From Akebia trifoliata (lineage: Eukaryota > Streptophyta > Magnoliopsida > Ranunculales > Lardizabalaceae), in the NCBI GenBank assembly GCA_017979445.1, contig CM030714.1, forward strand, positions 5,208,001 through 5,272,000: a stretch of DNA of 64,000 nucleotides, in the 5' to 3' direction. The position numbers and the translations under genes were made by a program. Shown piece after piece: positions 60,501 through 64,000 of this stretch. Every line of letters begins with the position of its first letter. Position 1 is the stretch's first letter. The notes under the pieces are model-generated. The model was not told where the DNA came from. It did not search any database and saw only the letters and a program-made list of their open reading frames with translations.

Positions 60501-61436
60501 CAAGAATATGATTTTTAAATGGGACCTTGTGGTTTGTGATATTTGTTTCTATTAAGTTGTCTTGATGCAGTTCTTCTCTCTGCAATCTTATTATCTCTTC
60601 TTCCTTTTTATTAGTTACTAAATTCTTCATACCAAACAACAACAACAACAACAATAATAATAATAATAGCATTGTGTCTCAATTCAAAATATTTGGGTGT
60701 ATTAATTGTTTATGTAGGAACATCAGCAAACAAAGTTAGAAGAAGGCTATAAGGAGCATCTTTGTTGGCTTCAATTAGAAGAAGAAAGGACTTTGATGCA
60801 TGGATGCAACAATAAGTAAAAGAAGTCTCTCACAATGTTGTTTTTGATACCACAAAACCAGAGATAATAAACAAAACTATGTGGTCGGAAATGTGATTGA
60901 AAGTTCTAGTCCAAAAGTAAATTACCGTCATTTGAAACCATGGTTTTCTAGTTTAAGGATTTGGATCATTTAGAGCCGTAAAGGGTTTAATCACACAATC
61001 CAAAAGATCTAATTCTATTAAAGTTTGTTGGGTAAGATTATTTGTCATCCAAATTTATTTGAGTTACTTTAAAATCATGTCTAAAACGAGAGACATTTGG
61101 GTAAAAATTGAAGTTTGTAGTAGAAATTTGACATGAAATGCATCTTTTCTTCTCATCTCAATCTCATAGACACTCTACCAATATTAAATCACAGAATTAT
61201 CTGACTAAATCTATTTTCTAATGAGCAAAGATTTTCAATCACACATTACCAAGTCCGTGGCAAAAATCATTTACATGCACTAAATATCATAATTTGATAC
61301 TTAAGGCTACATATCTAACACAAAATATCAAATACAGATCCTGCATTTATTCTTCAAATCAAAGCTTTAGAACAAAATTAAAAATATATATTATAAAATC
61401 GTGAAACTACATAGAAGTAAGAAACCCTAACTAAGA
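60501..61436. other. Intergenic DNA with (AAC)n(AAT)n microsatellite
   Basis: A CAA then AAT repeat at about 60639-60669; otherwise nothing recognised. The last 100 bp or so are likely the 3' UTR of the small minus-strand gene. Confidence 0.45.
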
Positions 61437-61687
61437 TTACTCGACAGCTTTTTTTACCATATTTCCGAGCTGCTTCTCTGGTATTACTGCTGCTGCTGTT
61501 CGTTGAGCGGACTTGCGTTCGAGATCACGCCACAGATTAATGGAGGTGGTGCAAATCACTGTCACATTAACGAAAGATTATAGATCATCAAATCAAATGC
61601 TAGAGAGAGAGTGAGAGAATAAATACCTCCAGCGCCAATAAAGGCGAATAAGCGAACGAGAACTGAACCAACCTCTTCACCCGCCAT
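61437..61687 (-). CDS. Small conserved plant protein, 60 aa, two exons
   Basis: Exon 1 is 61687-61627 (61 nt) and exon 2 is 61558-61437 (122 nt), with a 68-nt intron bounded by GTATTT and GACAG. Spliced, the frame is 60 codons and a TAA. The protein begins MAGEEVGSVLVRLFAFIGAG, runs on into VICTTSINLWRDLERKSAQ, and ends in a basic tail. The stretch from about residue 8 to 27 is hydrophobic and could be a single membrane span or N-terminal anchor. I believe this is a family of short plant proteins without known function (pattern RLFAFIGAG..CTT.IN.WRDLERKS), recalled and not checked by search. The start is supported by a purine-rich context (AAGAGATGGCG) and the exact frame across the splice. 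A CT-rich and ACGCGAAA-containing region lies upstream. Confidence 0.82.
61559..61626 (-). other. 68-nt intron of the small gene
   Basis: Donor GTATTTATTC, acceptor TGTGACAG; AT-rich with a CTCTCTAGC stretch. Splicing changes phase from 1 to 1 and keeps the frame open. Without it the frame would stop early. Confidence 0.8.
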
Positions 61688-61978
61688 CTCTTTCTTATTT
61701 TAATCTTCCGATACTGCGAGTAAAGAGACTACTGCTGATGACTGAGAGGGGTGCGAATGCGATTTTCTGAGTTACCCCCGGAACCCATTTACATCGAGTT
61801 GACTCGTTCGAATCATCTCATCTCGTACCACGCGAAATGAGATTTCATATGATCCAGAACGGTGCCCCGCTTTTATAATAAAGGTAAGGTGTCTATGTGG
61901 CACGCTTTAGTCGGAGTTGAAGTCACCTCGGACTCCTAACTAAGAGCAGCCCAATGCATTTATCAGGGAGCAACTTCG

Positions 61979-62413
61979 TTAGGGTTGATTCAATTTGAGG
62001 CAAAATTGAAACCGAACAAACATTGGTTGGTCCACTAAATAAAGACCAGAACTGAACCGAAATGGCCATAGAACGGAACCATACTAAACCAATCTAAGTT
62101 CGATGTGATTTGATTCTACGATTTGCCAATGTCTCATAATTCTACTGAAACAACATATTTTTAATGAAAATTAAAAAAATAAATAAATAATGAATATGAT
62201 ATTTTATATGATAAATCATTAATTAATTCATAAAAAAAATGTCATTTATTTATTAATAAAATAAAATCATTAATCTATGTGCTAAATAATCATTATAAAG
62301 ATTATAAGTCATTATGAGTTCGATTCTCGATTTGGTTTATATCTATACAGACCAACCCAAAGCCATTAATTCAGTTCGGTTCTCAGTTTGAACCGGATCA
62401 AGTTGTACCCACA
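61979..62413. mobile_element. MITE with GGTTCGG-rich ends, uninterrupted copy
   Basis: About 435 bp, related to the element split at 8290-11127. It shares GAACCGAA phrases, the CAACATATTTTTAAT block, and the right end TCAGTTTGAACCGGATCAAG followed by TTGTACCC. It shows the pre-insertion state of the family lacking the gypsy LTR. Confidence 0.65.
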
Positions 62414-62824
62414 ATATTTATTCTCCAACCTAAGCGTACAACGTAGATACAATTCTTATGTATGAGAATGGGACACCGTATTGAATCGTGACTCTATACA
62501 ACTCAACATCCAATATGAAGTCTCGTTCTTATAAAATAGGAACAATATCTACGTGCCACGCTTTTGTTGGAGTTGAAGTCACCTCGGACTCCTAACTAAG
62601 CTAATCATGCAACCCAATGTAATTATACTCCAACCAAAATGAATCACGTAGACACCGTTCTATGTATAGGAACTGGACACAGTATTGGATCATGCCTCCA
62701 TTTATGTGGTGGAGACGTGCAACGAGAAGTTTCCCCATCAACACTAGTCTTCGTGACAAACGTCGTATACGATGTCTTAGTGTTTCAATAGCACACACGA
62801 ATGCAACATGAAAAGTTGAGGGGG
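62414..62824. repeat. Diverged direct repeats
   Basis: GTTGGAGTTGAAGTCACCTC...CTCCTAACTAAG at 62567-62600 repeats the block at 61910-61942. A second set (ACGTAGATACAATTCTTATG at 62451; ACGTAGACACCGTTCTATG at 62646) repeats within this stretch. Two to three units of about 200 bp seem likely. No gene. Confidence 0.55.
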
Positions 62825-63420
62825 TGTAACGGTCACATCATTTGTCACCTAGAGTTAGGTGTAAGCTCGTCCCGGAGCTACCCGGGAGCACCCATGTAAT
62901 ATTATGTAAGGCTCGTTATGAAACCATGTCATCCCCCGTACCAGTGCATATCTGTTAACTTAGGGTACATGTCAGTCCCGTGCCAGGGCACACTTGTTAG
63001 CTTAGTGGAATTTTCATAATAAGGGAATATGACCGGTCTCCACTTTTGATGTTTCATTCTGGAAACCTAGGAAAGGAAAAGTATCTACCTTATAGGAAGG
63101 GTGTCAGTGCTATCCCAATCCTCGGCCTACACCCACGTTGTTGAAGCCCTTGAAGCCCAGCTCTGTGGAAGCCCCGCGTGTCATAGGATGCGTGTCATAG
63201 GATCATCTACTGCTTGTAACGCATCTATTGCTTTTGTAATGCGTTACCCCATGTAATCAATAATGTATCAACAAAGTTGCCTTCGGGCTTTGCCTCGTGT
63301 TACCTCATTTATTTGTTTGCTACCTACGTGTGTGTGGTGTACAATCATTTTACAGGCTTGCAAGTGGATTGAACCCCCTTGCGCCGCACGACCTCACTTC
63401 GAAAGAATAGGGCCGTGACA
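62825..63420. mobile_element. Probable solo LTR, 596 bp
   Basis: It starts TGTAACGGTCAC and ends AGGGCCGTGACA, so the ends are partly inverted. GGGGG flanks it at 62820-62824 and 63421-63425. This fits a 5-bp TSD. However, GTTGAGGGGG on the left also resembles a polypurine tract, so it could be the 3' LTR of an element to the left. No retroviral-type domains are visible on either side. Confidence 0.6.
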
Positions 63421-64000
63421 GGGGGGCCCATATACATCACAGAATCCCCGTGGGTTTTGGCCCAAGAGTCTCGCGGCACATATGTTTCACATGGTATGGG
63501 ATAGCCGTTATCCCCCATAAGGACTTTTCGATGATGCTATATATTAACCTCGTAGTCCTACAGGTGCTGCAGTGTAGTTATCTTACTAACAATGTCTCAA
63601 GGCGTTCCCATACACACGTGAGAACTCAAGACAACCCCCTATATGATCACCTTAAGCCGGTCTTGGGCTGAATCAGGTTATGCCCATTAGAGAGTCTCCT
63701 TGTGTGTTCGTGAGGAGAGGATGAGCGAGTGCCCTTTCCTAAAGAGGATGTTAAGTCTTTTACCCAATGTCAGAAGGAAACATCAAAACATGAGACGAGT
63801 CGTATTGGGATGGTACATTGTACCCCCACTAAGTCCCATAAATGTTAGGATTTTGATGAGAGAGCTTGTTCGATTTCTTGGATCTATACATGCTAATCAT
63901 CTAGTGGAAAAAAGGGCTCGATAAAATAACTAGAAATATGAAGAATTAAACCCCATCTTCAAATACTCAATCTAGGGTTCAAAAATTAGATGTACAAATT
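63421..64000. other. Right edge of window, no gene recognised
   Basis: GC content is a little higher than average and two short open frames (63450-63671, 63700-63924) have no family resemblance. A gene or element continuing beyond the window cannot be excluded. Confidence 0.35.

Overview
The window is AT-rich nuclear DNA from a flowering plant. The evidence is a CBL-interacting protein kinase (CIPK), a family of DAD1-like class III lipases (phospholipase A1-II), GT-AG introns, and dense plant transposons: Ty1/copia, Ty3/gypsy solo LTRs, LINE fossils, and Harbinger-, hAT-, CACTA- and Mutator-like MITEs. A eudicot seems likely, but the species cannot be told from the sequence. No rRNA, tRNA or CRISPR was seen.

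The left 55 kb is a same-strand array of four phospholipase A1 copies, all on the minus strand. Copy 1 (3747-4901) and copy 4 (51208-52353) are intact. Copy 2 (24514-25485) is a pseudogene with deletions and a stop. Copy 3 (36086-40421) is split by a 3185-bp solo LTR and has also lost the last Gly of its GxSxG motif. The array grew by segmental duplication: 1-4960 matches about 18720-25600; 26197-42290 matches 46516-54345; and 7160-8075, upstream of copy 1, matches 54345-55235, upstream of copy 4. The paired copies give filled and empty sites, so many insertions can be placed to the base with their target-site duplications (TSDs).

Insertions placed this way or by their termini: two opposed Harbinger-like MITEs (TSD TTA) in copy 2's block; a hAT MITE (TSD ATGTGAAT) older than that duplication; solo LTRs at 8731-10949 (ATTAA), 26358-27284 (CTTTC) and 37060-40244 (CTTGA); a 4.9-kb decayed Ty1/copia element at 30463-35351 (GAATG) inside a LINE fossil; and paired foldback elements inside (TA)n tracts. 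One hairpin core (GAGGATGATCTC and its complement) recurs inside elements with unrelated ends. Between them, 11733-16260 holds three copies of a roughly 1.7-kb unit of no known function.

At 42300-45640 lies a broken fragment of a BAG6/Scythe-like ubiquitin-domain gene. It abuts the edge of a duplication block and is followed by a CACTA MITE. The right end (56-64 kb) is less repetitive. It holds an intronless CIPK gene (57051-58382), LINE debris in both orientations, a two-exon gene for a 60-residue protein (61437-61687, minus), a MITE and a probable solo LTR. The genes do not form a pathway: the lipases are a local expansion, and the kinase and small gene are independent neighbours.
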